The translations under genes and the position numbers were made by a program. This document shows positions 1-11,329 of a DNA stretch of 64,000 nucleotides, one piece after another; position 1 is the first letter of the stretch, and each line of letters starts with the position of its first letter. Origin of the DNA: Rhipidocladum racemiflorum (Eukaryota; Streptophyta; Magnoliopsida; Poales; Poaceae); NCBI GenBank assembly GCA_036346355.1, contig CM070591.1, forward strand, positions 26,272,001 to 26,336,000, given 5' to 3'. A model generated the notes under the pieces. The model had not been told where the DNA came from. It saw only the letters and a program-made list of their open reading frames with translations, and searched no databases.

Positions 1-3000
1 CAAGGCGAAACTTATTAAAAGAGAAATAATAGCAGCGGAAAATCAAATAAACTTCGTGGCGCCATCCAGTATACCACAGGCAACTGACTGGGCTCGCTTC
101 CCTAAGTAGACGGGTCCTCTTGGAGTTCCTCCTCCAAAGCTGGCGTAATCTCCTCTTCAACTGATATTGTGTTGAGGCAAGGGTGAGTACTTGGTACTCA
201 GCAAGTCATGCACAGAATGCAGGCTAATATACTATATGCATGGCTTGGTACAAAAGAATAGCTCAAGGTATATTTGCGATGCTTGACTTTGACAAGTAAT
301 ATAGGTAGATTCGAAAGCAGTAGAAATAAGTAAAGCGTAAATAACTTTTCAAGAAGTTTAATGAACTTTTTCCCCATCCTAAACCACATTTCCATCATCT
401 TCATTATTAAACCAAACCAACTTCCAAATCCAAGTTATTTTCAGAAAGTCTAACCCTTGACTGTAATTCCCGAGCATTGTCCAGTACCGTGGACTCGGCT
501 ATTTAAATAGATTCCAAACTCTGCAGAGGTTATGCACTTTACCCACAAGATACAGTCAAACACCACAAAGGCGAGTTCCCGTAACAAAGCCTTTCGGAAG
601 CCTCAAACAACACAGGTGGTCCTCTCCGGTTCGTGCTCTACACCATCCCTTCCCTTAGCCAAGGCGAAGTATGGGACCAACACACCGTTAGATGGGTATC
701 TGGCCACAGCCACGATACGCTCCCCCGTACAATCACACAAACGGTGTAACTGTCACCCTGAGGCTCCACAAGTGAGTCCTTAGCGACTTAGTCAACTAGG
801 GCCGTCCCATTCCAGCCATGTGGTTGCAAGTATGACCCAGTTCAAAGGCTTGCAAGGTTAAGTCCTTAGAGTGACCAGGGCAAGACTACCCGAAGAACCA
901 AATCAACATCCCCAATGCCACAACTGGCCCACCTGATTACTCTTGCCACATGCCCCAGTCGAAATCTGTTTATCAAACCCCAGTTGATTACCGTGCACCA
1001 CGTGCCATCAACATCACATGATACTTTTCCAAAACAGGTTCAATATATCATTAAGTCAATATTAACATTTGATTGTCCAAAATCATGTCATGAGCACGTA
1101 GCAGGTCTAAGCAGTATACTACAACGGTCTAAAACCCATGTTGGCAATTTGATAATGTCCAACTAGTAAACCACAACTAGGGTGACAAGGGTCATGGCAC
1201 ATACTTAAGTAATCAAGGTGTCATACAAAGAAATTGGTATTTATCTAACCCCATGTTTAAACCAAGTATTTTTCTAAATGAACTAGCATGCAATAGTTTA
1301 AATCAAAATAGATTTCGAAATAGGATCAACATGGTCAAAGCACAACTTGCCTTCAAAAAGTACTTGCTCTTGGTCTTGAGTTGGATCCTGAGTCAATACT
1401 TCTCCTTGAATCCTTAGGCACTTCAACGTCTACTCGTAAAGCGTGCAAATAGCAAATACACAAATAAACAATAGGCAAAAACATCCCAAAACTCCAAATA
1501 AAATCCATAAACAGAGAGAACATAATTTTCTGGATTTTTAGAAACTGGAATCGTCAAATTTGGAGTTAAGGCATAAAAGTTATGATTATTTAAAGTTTAA
1601 ATAATCAATTAAATAATATTACAGAGAAAAACTTTAGTCCAAAAATTAAATAAAATTCATATTTAGGTAGATCTTAATTTTATACAAATTTAGAAATTTG
1701 AACCACTCAAATCGGAGTTGAAACGCATAAAAGTTATAAGCGTTTGAAGTTTGAATCTAAATTTGAAATCATTATTCGAATTAATAAATCATTTTCTTTT
1801 CGGAAATTAATTATTGCGTCGGCAGGACACGTGGCAGCCTCGATTGGTTGGTGGCGTCAGCCGGTCCATGGACTTGGTCCACGCTCGGCTCGAGTCCACC
1901 GTGGACTCGGTCCACGACTTCACGTGAGATCGACATGTGGGACCCACTCGGGTGGCGTCATTCTTGGCGTCGGCGAGGACTCACCACGCAGTCTTGACAG
2001 TGGGACCGGCTGTGGCGTCATGGGTGGCGTCGGCGCTTGGCTGGTCGGCCGGTGACATCGCGGAGCCCTCGACACGCGGGCCCCGCGTGTCGGCGTCACT
2101 ACGCTTCAGCAGCGCGTGGGCCGGCCCGACGCGTCGGTCCAACTTCCCGACACGTGGCGCCAATCACGACCGTTGGTTTGAAAATCAGCGGCGGCGGATT
2201 AAATCTAGCGTAGTGCTTTAGAAAAACAACTCCGCTGATCCAGGCACTGCTCGATCTTGATCGGACGGTCAAGATCCAATCTAACACAGTGCGATTCTAG
2301 CTACGTGGCACAATCTAAGCCGTTGGATCTAGATCCGACGGTTGAAAATAGATCCGAAGGTTGCACGTGAGATCTCACCGCGGTGTGGCGTGGCGCGATC
2401 TGAGCCCTTGGATTCTGATCGGACGGCTAAGCGTAGCTCGCGACGGCGATGGCCAGCGATAGCGGCAGCGGGCGAAGGCCACCGGAGATGAAGACGGCAG
2501 CGAGTCCAACGGCGCTTGGGGCTTCTCCGGCGAAGTGAAGGGTCTCTTCGGTGCGTCTCGTCGCGGTGGTTCCAGATCTGGGCTCCTTCGGCGGAAGACG
2601 GCGGACGGCGGCGGAAGCGAGCAAAGACCGCGGCGGTCACTTCCTCCAACTTCTGGCGAGCTCGCCGCGAACTCTTGGCGGCGGCTCGGCGAGATGGCTC
2701 GAGAACGGTGCGCAAGGATGAGGGCAACCTCGGGGGCGTCTCACGCTTTAAATAGCCTCGGCGTTCGCGCGGACACGGAAACCTAGTTTCCCACGGCGGC
2801 GTGGCGGCGGAAGTCCGGCTTCGGTCTCGGCGAAGACGACGATGCCTGGCCGTCCACGTGGCACGATCAGCGGCCACGATCGCGGCGCGATCGGATCCGG
2901 GCCGGATCTGGCTCGAACCGTGCAGGCGGATCTCGGCCGTTGGATCTTGATCCAACGGTTGGGATTGATTAGGTTTAGGAGTGGGTTCGGTCGAGTCAAT

Positions 3001-3370
3001 CGGCTCGGTCGGACTCGAACTCGAGTCCGACTCGGGCTCGATCGGATGAACAAGAACCGACTTCGGTTTGGATTTCCAATGATTTAATATTTAAAATAAT
3101 TCCCGATAATTCATTTAATTCATTAAAAATAGCAAATGACTCAGAAAAATTCCAGAAAAATTCTGGAAAATACTTTGGATCATTTTGGACTCAAATAAAA
3201 TATTTCCAACAAAATTTTATTTGCAAAATTAAATTCTTTAATTATTTCAAAATGGGATAAATTCAAATAAATTCCAAATAAATCCAAATAAATTCCAGAA
3301 AATTCCAAAAATTCACCAAAGTGCCAAATCACACATGAATTTAGGAAAAGTAAAATTTTGGGGTGTTACA
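1..3370 (-). mobile_element. LTR F: Tekay-type gypsy LTR, cut by the window edge
   Basis: Read on the minus strand, this LTR begins TGTAACACCCC at 3370 and runs off the window. By alignment with the complete LTR at 9702-13173, only about 190 bp of its 3' end is missing. The first ~100 bp match element D's LTRs rather than A's, so it belongs to the D subfamily. Landmarks in minus orientation are a palindrome at 3008-3031, a TATA-like box at 2746-2755, a possible splice donor at 2377-2378, and a hairpin at 185-199 next to an acceptor at 161-162. It sits inside A's 3' LTR, and AATAC after 3370 would be half of a target duplication. Whether it is a solo LTR or one end of an element cannot be seen. 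The 208-aa minus ORF at 2329-2955 lies across its GC-rich first-exon-like part and matches no retroelement protein. Confidence 0.85.
102..1430 (-). other. LTR F copy of the split acidic micro-ORF (degraded)
   Basis: The second coding segment (160 down to 102) reads VEEEITPALEEELQEDPST and ends in TAG. It lies directly behind an AG at 161-162. The first segment (about 1430 down to 1351) ends at GAAG followed by GCAAGT, a GC-type donor at 1349-1350, but carries two 1-nt deletions that break its frame. This copy therefore preserves the exon layout but not an intact peptide. That it was ever translated is inference from the family comparison. Confidence 0.35.
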
Positions 3371-3984
3371 AATACCCCCGGGATGCGTGCTAGAATCAGA
3401 ACCCTAGCGGGGACGCGGCGGCTACGCGGCGGAGGAGTCCGTCCCGGACTCGGATGGGGACGACGACGGACAGCCGTCCGCGTTACGATCGGCTGCCACG
3501 ATCGCCGCCTGAGATCGGATCCGGACCGGATCCGGTCGAAGCGGTACGGGGAAATCCGGACCGTTGGATCTTGATCCGAAGGTCCACAACGGTTAGGGTT
3601 TGGACGCGGTTCGATCAAGTAACGTGGCTCGTGTCGGACTCGAGTCTGACTAGGACTCGGGTCTGGTCGGATGAACAGTACTTGACCCGACTCGATTTTT
3701 CCAGCGATTTAATAATTAAAATAATTTCCAGTAATTCATTTAATTCAAGAAAAATAGTAAAATACTCAGAAAAATTCCAGAAAAATTCTGGAAAATATTT
3801 TAGGGCATTTGGGACTCAAATAAAATATTTCCAACAAAACTTTATTTGAAAATTTAATTTCTTTAATTATTTCAATATGGAATAAATTCAAATTAAATCC
3901 AAATAAATTCCAGAAAATTCAAAAAATTCACAAATGTGCAAAATAATATTTAATTTCATGAAAAGCAAAAATTGGGGTGTTACA
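3371..3984 (-). repeat. Element A 3' LTR, U3 remnant
   Basis: This 614-bp stretch matches 12561-13173 of A's 5' LTR, from TGTAACACCCC at 3984 to the TATA region at 3371. There the LTR is interrupted by LTR F within the TATTTAA box. The rest of A's 3' LTR must lie left of the window. Confidence 0.88.
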
Positions 3985-3996
3985 AACTTCCCCCTT
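3985..3996 (-). other. Element A polypurine tract
   Basis: The minus strand reads AAGGGGGAAGTT immediately before the LTR start TGTAACACCCC. This is the plus-strand primer site for reverse transcription, in the same position and with the same form as in elements D and E. Confidence 0.85.
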
Positions 3997-4024
3997 AACA
4001 GAATCTCGTCCTCGAGATTTAAGG

Positions 4025-4357
4025 CTAACTAAGGAATAGGTTCGAAAACTCTTTCCTCAAATCCTCTTCGCGTTCCCAAGTCGCTTCGCTTTCTTCATGG
4101 TTGCTCCACTGAACTCTACAGAAGCGGGTTGACTTATTTCTAGTATCCCGGTACATAGTGTCCAAAATCTTCACGGGATGCTCCTTGTAAGTCAGATCCT
4201 CTTGCAACTCAATTGACTCCAAGAGCGTTTGCTCATCTGGCACTCGAATACACTTCTTCAGCTGGGACACATGGAACACGTCATGTACTCCTGCCAACAA
4301 CCGCGGCAACTCCAGCTGGTAAACAACTTCGCCTCTGCGGCTCAAAATCTTAAATGG
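4025..4357 (-). pseudogene. pol: Element A pol C-terminus: integrase tail and chromodomain
   Basis: This is the last open piece of A's polyprotein. It begins after an in-frame TGA at 4358-4360 (Gly to stop compared with the expected GPFK motif) and stays in the same frame as the upstream integrase. It carries the gypsy tail motif VFHVSQLKKC, then a chromodomain-like block with FCRVQWSNH and EATWEREEDL near residues 70-95. In chromoviruses this domain follows integrase and is thought to bias insertion toward heterochromatin. No start codon is expected, since this is read-through of gag-pol. The product ends normally at 4025, about 30 bp before the polypurine tract. Confidence 0.85.
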
Positions 4358-4957
4358 TCAAACATAACGGGGTGCGAGTTTCCCTTTGGCATGGAACGTC
4401 TTAACTCCCCTGAGAGGCGTAACTCTAAGGTATACAAAGTCTTCTAGTTCAAAACTCAAATCCCGGCGACGATTGTCAGCATAACTCTTCTGTCGTGATT
4501 GGGCTAACTTCAACCTTTCCTTAATCATGGCAATCTGCTCTTCAGCTTCTTGAAGAATATCATGCCCGAAGACACGGCGCTCGCCGGTCTCATTCCAGTT
4601 TAATGGCGTTCGGGAGGGTCGACCATACAGTGCTTCAAAAGGTGACATCTGTAAACTAGCCTGGTAACTATTATTGTAACTGAACTCGGCATACGGCAAA
4701 CTCTTATCCCAAGACATAGCATAAGCCAATGCACACGCTCTTAACATATCCTCCAGAATCTGATTGACTCTTTCGGTCTGTCCATCCGTCTGTGGATGAT
4801 AGGCTGTACTGAAGTTCAAACGGGTTTCCATGGCTTCATGCAACTTATTCCAAAACCTTGAGGTAAATTGGGTACCTCTGTCCGATACAATCCTCTTTGG
4901 CACTCCGTGCAAACAGACGATCCTGATCATATACAACTCGGCTAACTTATCCCCCGA
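4358..4957 (-). pseudogene. pol: Element A pol: integrase catalytic core, second half
   Basis: This continues the same frame after a TAG at 4958-4960 that replaces Tyr (element D has TAC there). It contains the second catalytic Asp in VSDRGTQF, the active-site Glu in HPQTDGQTERVN, and the conserved YNNSYQ and PFEALYGR motifs, followed by the integrase C-terminal part. The codons are well preserved and there is no frameshift, only nonsense codons at each end. It would be translated as part of gag-pol if the stops were absent or suppressed. As it stands the element cannot make a full integrase. Confidence 0.88.
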
Positions 4958-6919
4958 CTAAGTGGTCTTCACGGGGATAAAATGGGCTACTTTGGTCAAG
5001 CGATCCACTATAACCCATATGGAGTCATAACCTCCTTGAGTCTTGGGTAAACCGGTAATGAAATCCATTCCGATTTCCTCCCACTTCCACTCAGGTATCT
5101 TCAACGGCTGTAGCAATCTTGCTGGTCTCTGATGCATTGCCTTGACTCTCTGGCATATGTCGCACAGCGCAACATGCTCGGCAACTTCACGCTTCATGCT
5201 CGGCCACCAGAATCTTTCCTTCAAATCTTGATACATCTTGGCACTTCCAGGATGAATTGAATACTTAGAGTCATGGGCTTCTTCTAGAATCAACTGCTTC
5301 AGCTCCTTCTGGTTCGGCACACAAATTCGATCCTTCATCCATAACGTGCCTTGCTCATCCAACTTGAAGTCCTCTGCCTTGCCTTCATTCATGATGGACT
5401 TAATCCTGCGGATCTTGTCATCATCCTTTTGTCCTTCTCGGATCTGATCTTCTAGGGTAGGCTTCACTTCCAATGCGGCCATCAATCCTTCTGGTACGAC
5501 TTCAATCTGCATTCTCTGGACATCCTCACATAGCTCATCCTGACTTGTGGCTAGCAACATGTTCACAGTATGGCTTTTCCGACTCAGAGCATCGGCCACC
5601 ACGTTGGCCTTTCCTGGATGGTAATGGATCCCAACATTATAGTCCTTGATTAACTCTAACCATCTCCTCTGCCTCATGTTCAGGTCTGATTGGGTGAAGA
5701 TGTACTTAAGACTCTTATGGTCCGTGTATACTTCACATCTGTTTCCAATCAAATAGTGACGCCACAACTTCAGAGCATGCACTACAGCAGCCAGGTCTAA
5801 GTCATGCGTTGGATAATTCTCCTCATGCGGCCTCAACTGCCTTGATGCATAAGCGACGACCTTTCCGTTCTGCATCAACACACATCCAAGTCCTTGACGC
5901 GATGCATCACAACAAATATCAAAGCTTTGATTAACATCCGGTAGAACTAACACCGGCGCTGATGTCAATCGTTTCTTCAGTTCTTGAAAACCTTTCTCGC
6001 ACTCTGGCGTCCATGCAAACTTCTTCTCCTTTTTCAGCAATTGCGTGACAGGTTTCGCAATTGTCGAAAAGCCTTCAATGAAACGGCGGTAGTAACCTGC
6101 CATTCCAAGGAAACTCCGGATCTGGGTCACAGTCTTCGGCTGCTCCCAATGTAACACAGCTTCTACCTTGCTTGGATCTACGGTGACTCCTTCTGCGGTC
6201 ATTACATGTTCGAGGAACTCCACCTTGTCCTTCCAAAAATCGCATTTACTGAATTTGGCGAAGAGCTGTTGTTCTCTCAGCTTTTCCAAAACTCGCTTCA
6301 AGTGCTCTGCATGTTCATCCTCTGTCTTGGAGTAGATTAGAATATCATCTATGAACACAACAACAAACTTGTCCAAATACTCCATGAACATCTTATTCAT
6401 CATATTCATGAAATATGCTGGCGCATTCGTCAGACCAAAGGACATAACAGTAAACTCATAATGTCTGTGTCTTGACGAGAATGCAGTCTTCGGAATATCT
6501 TCTGATCGGATCTTCAACTGATGGTATCCCGATCTCAGATCAATCTTGGAGAAAACTCCGGCTCCTCTCAGCTGGTCAAACAAATCTTCAATCCTGGGTA
6601 GCGGATACTTATTCTTCACGGTGACTTCATTAAGTGCACGGTAGTCAATGCACATCCTGAAACTTCCGTCCTTCTTCTTGACAAACAAAACTGGCGCTCC
6701 CCACGGCGACGAACTTGGTCTGATAAATCCTTTCTCCATTAGCTCTTCGAGTTGCTTCTTCATCTCTACCAATTCTTTGGTGGACATCCGGTAAGGTCTC
6801 TTTGCTATCGGCGCTGTACCAGGTACAAGCTCTATCACAAACTCTATGTCCCTGTCTGGCGGCATACCAGGTAGATCTTCAGGAAAAACATCTGGGTACT
6901 CATTCACTACTGAGACATC
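4958..6919 (-). pseudogene. pol: Element A pol: reverse transcriptase, RNase H, integrase N-terminus
   Basis: About 650 residues are open between TAA at 6920-6922 and TAG at 4958-4960. The domains in order are the RT thumb-proximal motif DYRALNEVT, the RT active site FIDDILIYS near residue 182, RNase H with CDASRQGLG and YTDHKSLKYIF, the integrase zinc-binding HHCC region (HDSKYSIH to CDIC), and the first catalytic Asp in MDFITGLP. The two flanking stops lie in the same frame as the neighbouring pieces, so gag-pol was one continuous ORF broken by point nonsense mutations. Reverse transcription and integration functions are inferred from these motifs. Confidence 0.93.
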
Positions 6920-8478
6920 TTATATGCTGATTGCCTTGGTGCTGTTAACCATCAACTGTCCATCTCTAACGGCGGTAGCATGAAATTCCACTTTCTTTCC
7001 ACTCGGGCTCTCAACTGAGACAGTCCTCCGTCCACAATCTAATACGGCCTTGTGCTTGGATAACCAATCCATTCCCAAAATGACATCCAATGTCTGGGTC
7101 TCCAAAATAATAAGGTTCGCTAGGAAATCTATCCCATCTATTAGTATTCTCACCCCAGAATATCCTACTTTCGTTCGGAGTTCGGAACCAGGGGTTTGAA
7201 CTAAAAGCATGCATTTAAGTCTTGCAATCTCCAAATCATTTTTAGCAGCAAAGCCTTGTAAAACAAACGAATGCAAAGCTCCAGAATCAAACAAAACTGT
7301 TGCAGGTACTGAGTTGACAAGTAACTTACCCAGTACGACATCCGTGGCATTCTGAAGTGCATCTGCGGTGACATGGTTGACTCGGCCTCTCACCACGGTC
7401 TGGGGTGCTGCTCCTGGTGCTGGCGTCCTAGCTGGTGTGGATCCCAGATTGAAGCGAACTGGGGTGACTCCTGCTGTCTTCTTTGGACAACTGTTGGTAA
7501 AGTGCCCTGGCTCGTTGCAATTGTAGCAGCGTCTCACTGTTCCTTGTTGACTGCCTGAAGCAACATTTCTGGCTGGGGCTGGGGTCTGATAGTTCTGATT
7601 GACGAGTCTTGGTGCTGGTGACGGTGTCCTTGTTGTATTCTGCGGCTGGAATCTGAAAAACTGATTTGGCGCAACCCTCAAGCGTTGCTGTGCTCCCTGA
7701 CGCGATCCCTGATGCTGCATCCTGCGCTTCCTGTTCTCATCGAGTTCCTTGCGCTTGTCCTCAAGAATAAGCGCCTTATTCACCAGCTCCTGGAAATCTG
7801 GAAAGGTGTGGGTGATCAATCCCACCTGCAATCCTGAGTTAAGTCCCTTCATGAAACGAGACTGTCTGGCTTTATCTGTCGCTACGTCTTCAGGTGCGTA
7901 ACGTGCAAGCTGTGTGAACTTGTTCAGGTATTCGGCCACCGGCTGATTACCTTGCTTCAGTGCTCTGAACTCCTGCTTCTTGAGGTCCATGATTCCTTCA
8001 GGCACGTGATACTGACGAAACGCAGCTGTGAACTCCTCCCAAGTGATGTCCTGAGGATTCTCCTGCGTAGCGCAGAAGTTTTCCCACCATTCTGCGGCTG
8101 TTCCTCCCAACTGATGAGAAGCGTAGAGTACCTTCTCATTTTGCATGCATTGAGCAATGTGTAGCTTCCTCTCAATTGACCTTATCCAGTCATCGGCTTT
8201 CAACGGGTTGGCATTCCCAGAGAAAATGGGTGGATGAGTCCTCATGAACTCTGACAGTCTTGTATTCTGGCGTTGTCCCTGATTGACTTGATTAGCATTG
8301 GCCTAAGCAGTGACGTGCTGCATCTGTTGCATCATGGCATGCATCAACTGAGTCTGAGCAGCAAGAAAAGCTCCGAAATTCTGCATATCAACTGGCGGTG
8401 CTGGTGCTCCATCATTGGGGTTTTCTGCTGGCGAGAACCACTTCCATTGCCTCCAAGATTTCCACGAGTGTTCACCAT
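6920..8478 (-). pseudogene. gag: Element A gag and protease
   Basis: The clean ORF runs from 8245 to 6920 (441 aa): a retrotransposon gag domain (motif PPIFSGNANP, then WEEFTAAF and YLNKFTQLARY), a CCHC zinc knuckle CYNCNEPGHFTNSC near residue 237, and an aspartic protease with LFDSGALHSF near residue 315. The usual DSGASHSF has Leu in place of Ser here. The likely original start is the ATG at 8476-8478 (MVNTRGNLGG). Between it and 8245 there is one frameshift near 8415 and a TAG at 8303-8305, where element D has CAG. The TAA at 6920-6922 separates protease from RT. Gag forms the particle and protease matures it; neither could be made full-length from this copy. Confidence 0.9.
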
Positions 8479-8762
8479 CTGTGGTTTGCTGTAGGTTTTA
8501 GAGATGAGAGGGAAACAAGAATAGACAAGTAATATGGAACTTATGCGGGGCAAAAGGTGTAACTTAAAGTCCAACTTTATTATCTTAATCAATAGTAACT
8601 TGGTATGGTTGCTTACAATGCATAGGGGCCTTGCAACACATACTGCACACTCAGCAAGCAATGAAAATCCAAATCGAACTAACACTGGAGTCTAACGCCT
8701 AAAGGGTGACTCTTTATTCTATGACGCGATTCGACGAAGGAGTCTCACTATAGAACCTACGC

Positions 8763-9483
8763 TCACTCATCGAGAAAACCTCCACGGCCTGGGTACGGAC
8801 GCTGTGGCATTGGCGCGAAACGATCGCCATGTCCAGCAACTATGTCATCTGTGGTAGTCGAAGAAGTAGTGTCCTCCTCAAGCTCCGGCTCCTCCGGGTC
8901 TGGCTCGTGCAGCTCGAATACTGGCTCCGGCTCTGGTGCGTACAATGCCGTCTCTAACTCTCCAATCCTTTGCAGAAGGTGAGACACATACTCTTGAGCT
9001 TCCCGACATCTGTTCTTCTCTGCCGTGATTTCTTTGCGGGCCTTCTGTAGCTCCTTGCTTGTATCATCAAGTACATCCTCCTGGGCGTCAACAAGTCGTG
9101 CCAACTGTGTAACCATGGCATTCTCATCCTGAATCACCTTCAGGTCAAGAAGGTTATTGCTGCGTGGATGATATCGGAACACCGTGCTCTCCAATTCTCT
9201 GGCGTAGATACGGGTAATGTGTCGCATTGCTCGTCGTGACGCCTCTTGGATACCCATCTGCATTGTAGACCTCCTGGCGGTCACGGTGTATCGAGCGATT
9301 GCACAGGCCCTTCTTCCTAGCAGGTACCACAATCTTCACGTCACAAGCCTTGATCAATCCTGCTTGTCTGATCACGTCCACTTGGTATTGCGGCTTCTCA
9401 AAATCTCCGAGAGTCTGTAGCATACGCCAAAGTTCCGCGGTGTGACCAACCTCATGATCGACGTAGTTGATTTCTCCTTCCAT
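8763..9483 (-). pseudogene. Element A ORF0: extra ORF upstream of gag with coiled coil
   Basis: Two overlapping frames lie between PBS and gag. The first (9483-9154) starts MEGEINYVDHEVGHTAELW at an ATG. The second (9332-8763) carries RRAMRHITRIYARELESTVF, then a Glu/Lys-rich helix (KELQKARKEITAEKNRC and LLQRIGELE) that looks like a coiled coil, and an acidic tail. Element D has the same two halves in the same order and also in different frames. Extra upstream ORFs are described for some long-LTR rice gypsy elements (RIRE group, from memory); their function is unknown. It is either a single protein broken by an inherited frameshift or a real two-frame arrangement. It is not part of gag. Confidence 0.65.
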
Positions 9484-9685
9484 CTGTCAAAGGATACTTG
9501 CGTAAGAACGCAACACTTTTAAAAATCAATGTGGAAGACGAAAAGAACTCAGCAGGGGTATGAACAAGAAAGAAAAGGGGTAAGTTGAGAATTCATTCAT
9601 TATCTTGACCACTTTTAACTTTAGAAAATAGGTTTTATCCTCACTACGACCATTCTAGCTATGGGTTGAGCCTACGGTCAGCCTG

Positions 9686-9697
9686 GCTCTGATACCA
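9686..9697 (-). other. Element A primer binding site
   Basis: The minus strand reads TGGTATCAGAGC, complementary to the 3' end of plant initiator tRNA-Met. It lies 4 nt downstream of the LTR end (CCCGACA at 9702). This primes minus-strand cDNA synthesis and fixes the LTR boundary. Confidence 0.93.
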
Positions 9698-9988
9698 CCT
9701 CTGTCGGGACCCGAATCTGCAAATCCGGACCCTCTGTGTATTCAGCACTAGTCCAGGAACGCGCTAGTGCACACAGTCTTAACATCGGTAAATATCACAA
9801 TCATAACACTCGATACTAATAAAGTACTTTAATTAAATAGTCAAACTGGTTGCTCGACCTTATGGTCAAGTTACAAATATACGCCATGCAGGGCGAAACT
9901 TATTAAGAGAGAAATAATAGCAGCGGAAAAATAAGATAACTTCGTGGCGCCATCCAGTATACCACACGCAACTGACTGGGCTCGCTCC

Positions 9989-11329
9989 CTAAGTAGACGG
10001 TTCCTCTTGGAGCTCCTCCTCCAAAGCTGGTGTAGTCTCCTCCTCAACTTGTGTTGTATTGCGGCAAGGGTGAGTACTTGGTACTCAGCAAGTCATGCAC
10101 AGAATGTAGCTAATATACTACATGCATGGTTTAATACAAAGGAATAGCTCAAGGTATATTTGCAGTAATGAGCATTTGACAAGTATCATAAGTAGATTCG
10201 AAAGCAGTAGAAACAAGTATAACATCAATAACTTTTCCAGGAGTTTAATCAACATCTTTCCCATTCCTAAACCACATTTCCATCAACATCATTATTAAAC
10301 CAAAACCCAACCTTTCAAGTCCAAGTTATTTTCAAGAAAGTCTAACCCTTGACTGTAATTCCCGAGCGATGTCCAATACCGCGGACACGGCTATTCAAAT
10401 AGATTATACACTCTGCAGAGGTTATGCACTTTACCCACAAGATACAGTCAAACACCACAAAGGCGAGTTCCCGTAACAAAGTCTTTCGGAAACTTCTAAC
10501 AGTACAAGTGGTCCTCTCCGGTGATTGCACACTAACCCTTCCCTTAGAGAAGGCGAAGTTTAGGCCAATCCACCGTTAGATGGGTACCTGGCCGCAGCCC
10601 CGGTACGCTCCCCCGTACAACATACACAAAGGGTGTAGTTGACACCCAAAGGTCCCACAGGTACGTTATTAGCAACTTAATCAACTAGGTCCGTCCCATT
10701 ACAGACATGTGGTTGCACGTTTGACCCAGTTCAAAGGCTTGCAAGGTTAAGTCCTTAGGGTGACCAGGGCAAGACTACCCGAAGAACCAAACCAACATTC
10801 CCGGTGCCACAACTGGCCCACCTGATCATTCTTGCCACATGCCCCGGTCAAAAGCTATTTATCAAACCCAGTTAATTACCATGCACCACGTGCCATCAAC
10901 ACCACAACACATGATACCCTTCCAAAACAGGTTCAATATATCATTAAGTCAATATTAACATTTGATTGTCCAAAAACCATGTCATGAGCACGTAGCAGGT
11001 CTAAGCAGTATACTATACGGCCTAAAATCCCATGTTGGCAATTTAGTAATGTCCAACTAGTAAACCACAACTAGGGTGACAAGGGTCATGGCACATATTT
11101 AATTAATCAAGGTGTCATACAGCAATTTGGCATTTATCTAATTTCCCATATTTAAATAAAGTATTTTCTAATTGAACTAGCATGCAATAAATTAAATCAA
11201 AATAGGTTTCAAAATAGGATCAACATGGTCAAAGCACAACTTGCCTTCAAAGAGTACTTGTTCTTGGTCTTGAGCTGGCTCCTGGGTCAATACTTCTCCC
11301 TCGAAGCCTTCGGGCACTTCAACGTCTAC
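9989..11329 (-). CDS. LTR-resident split acidic micro-ORF, element A copy (putative)
   Basis: Segment one (11329 down to 11245) encodes VDVEVPEGFEGEVL and further acidic residues, and ends in GAAG directly before GCAAGT, which fits a GC-type splice donor at 11243-11244. Segment two (10047 down to 9989) lies behind AG at 10048-10049, encodes VEEETTPALEEELQEEPST and stops at TAG. Segment one leaves one extra nucleotide and segment two needs exactly one, so splicing would keep the frame. Against element D, 8 of 9 differences in segment one are at third codon positions. The start codon and any upstream exon are not established, and the acceptor here is AAG rather than CAG. Coding and splicing are inference, with no known homologue recognised. 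Confidence 0.4.
10048..10086 (-). promoter_or_regulatory. LTR hairpin plus 3' splice-site module, element A
   Basis: GAGTAC-TTG-GTACTC (10072-10086) forms a 6-bp stem with a 3-nt loop. On the minus strand it is followed 24 nt later by a possible splice acceptor AG (10048-10049). CTCAC at the end of the 3' arm resembles a plant branch-site consensus. The same module is present in all other Tekay LTRs here. Confidence 0.5.

Noticed and set aside
2329..2955. 208-aa Arg-rich minus-strand ORF in LTR F
   Set aside because: GC-rich LTR sequence is open by composition in several frames. The frame is not kept in the related LTRs A, D or E, and no domain is visible.
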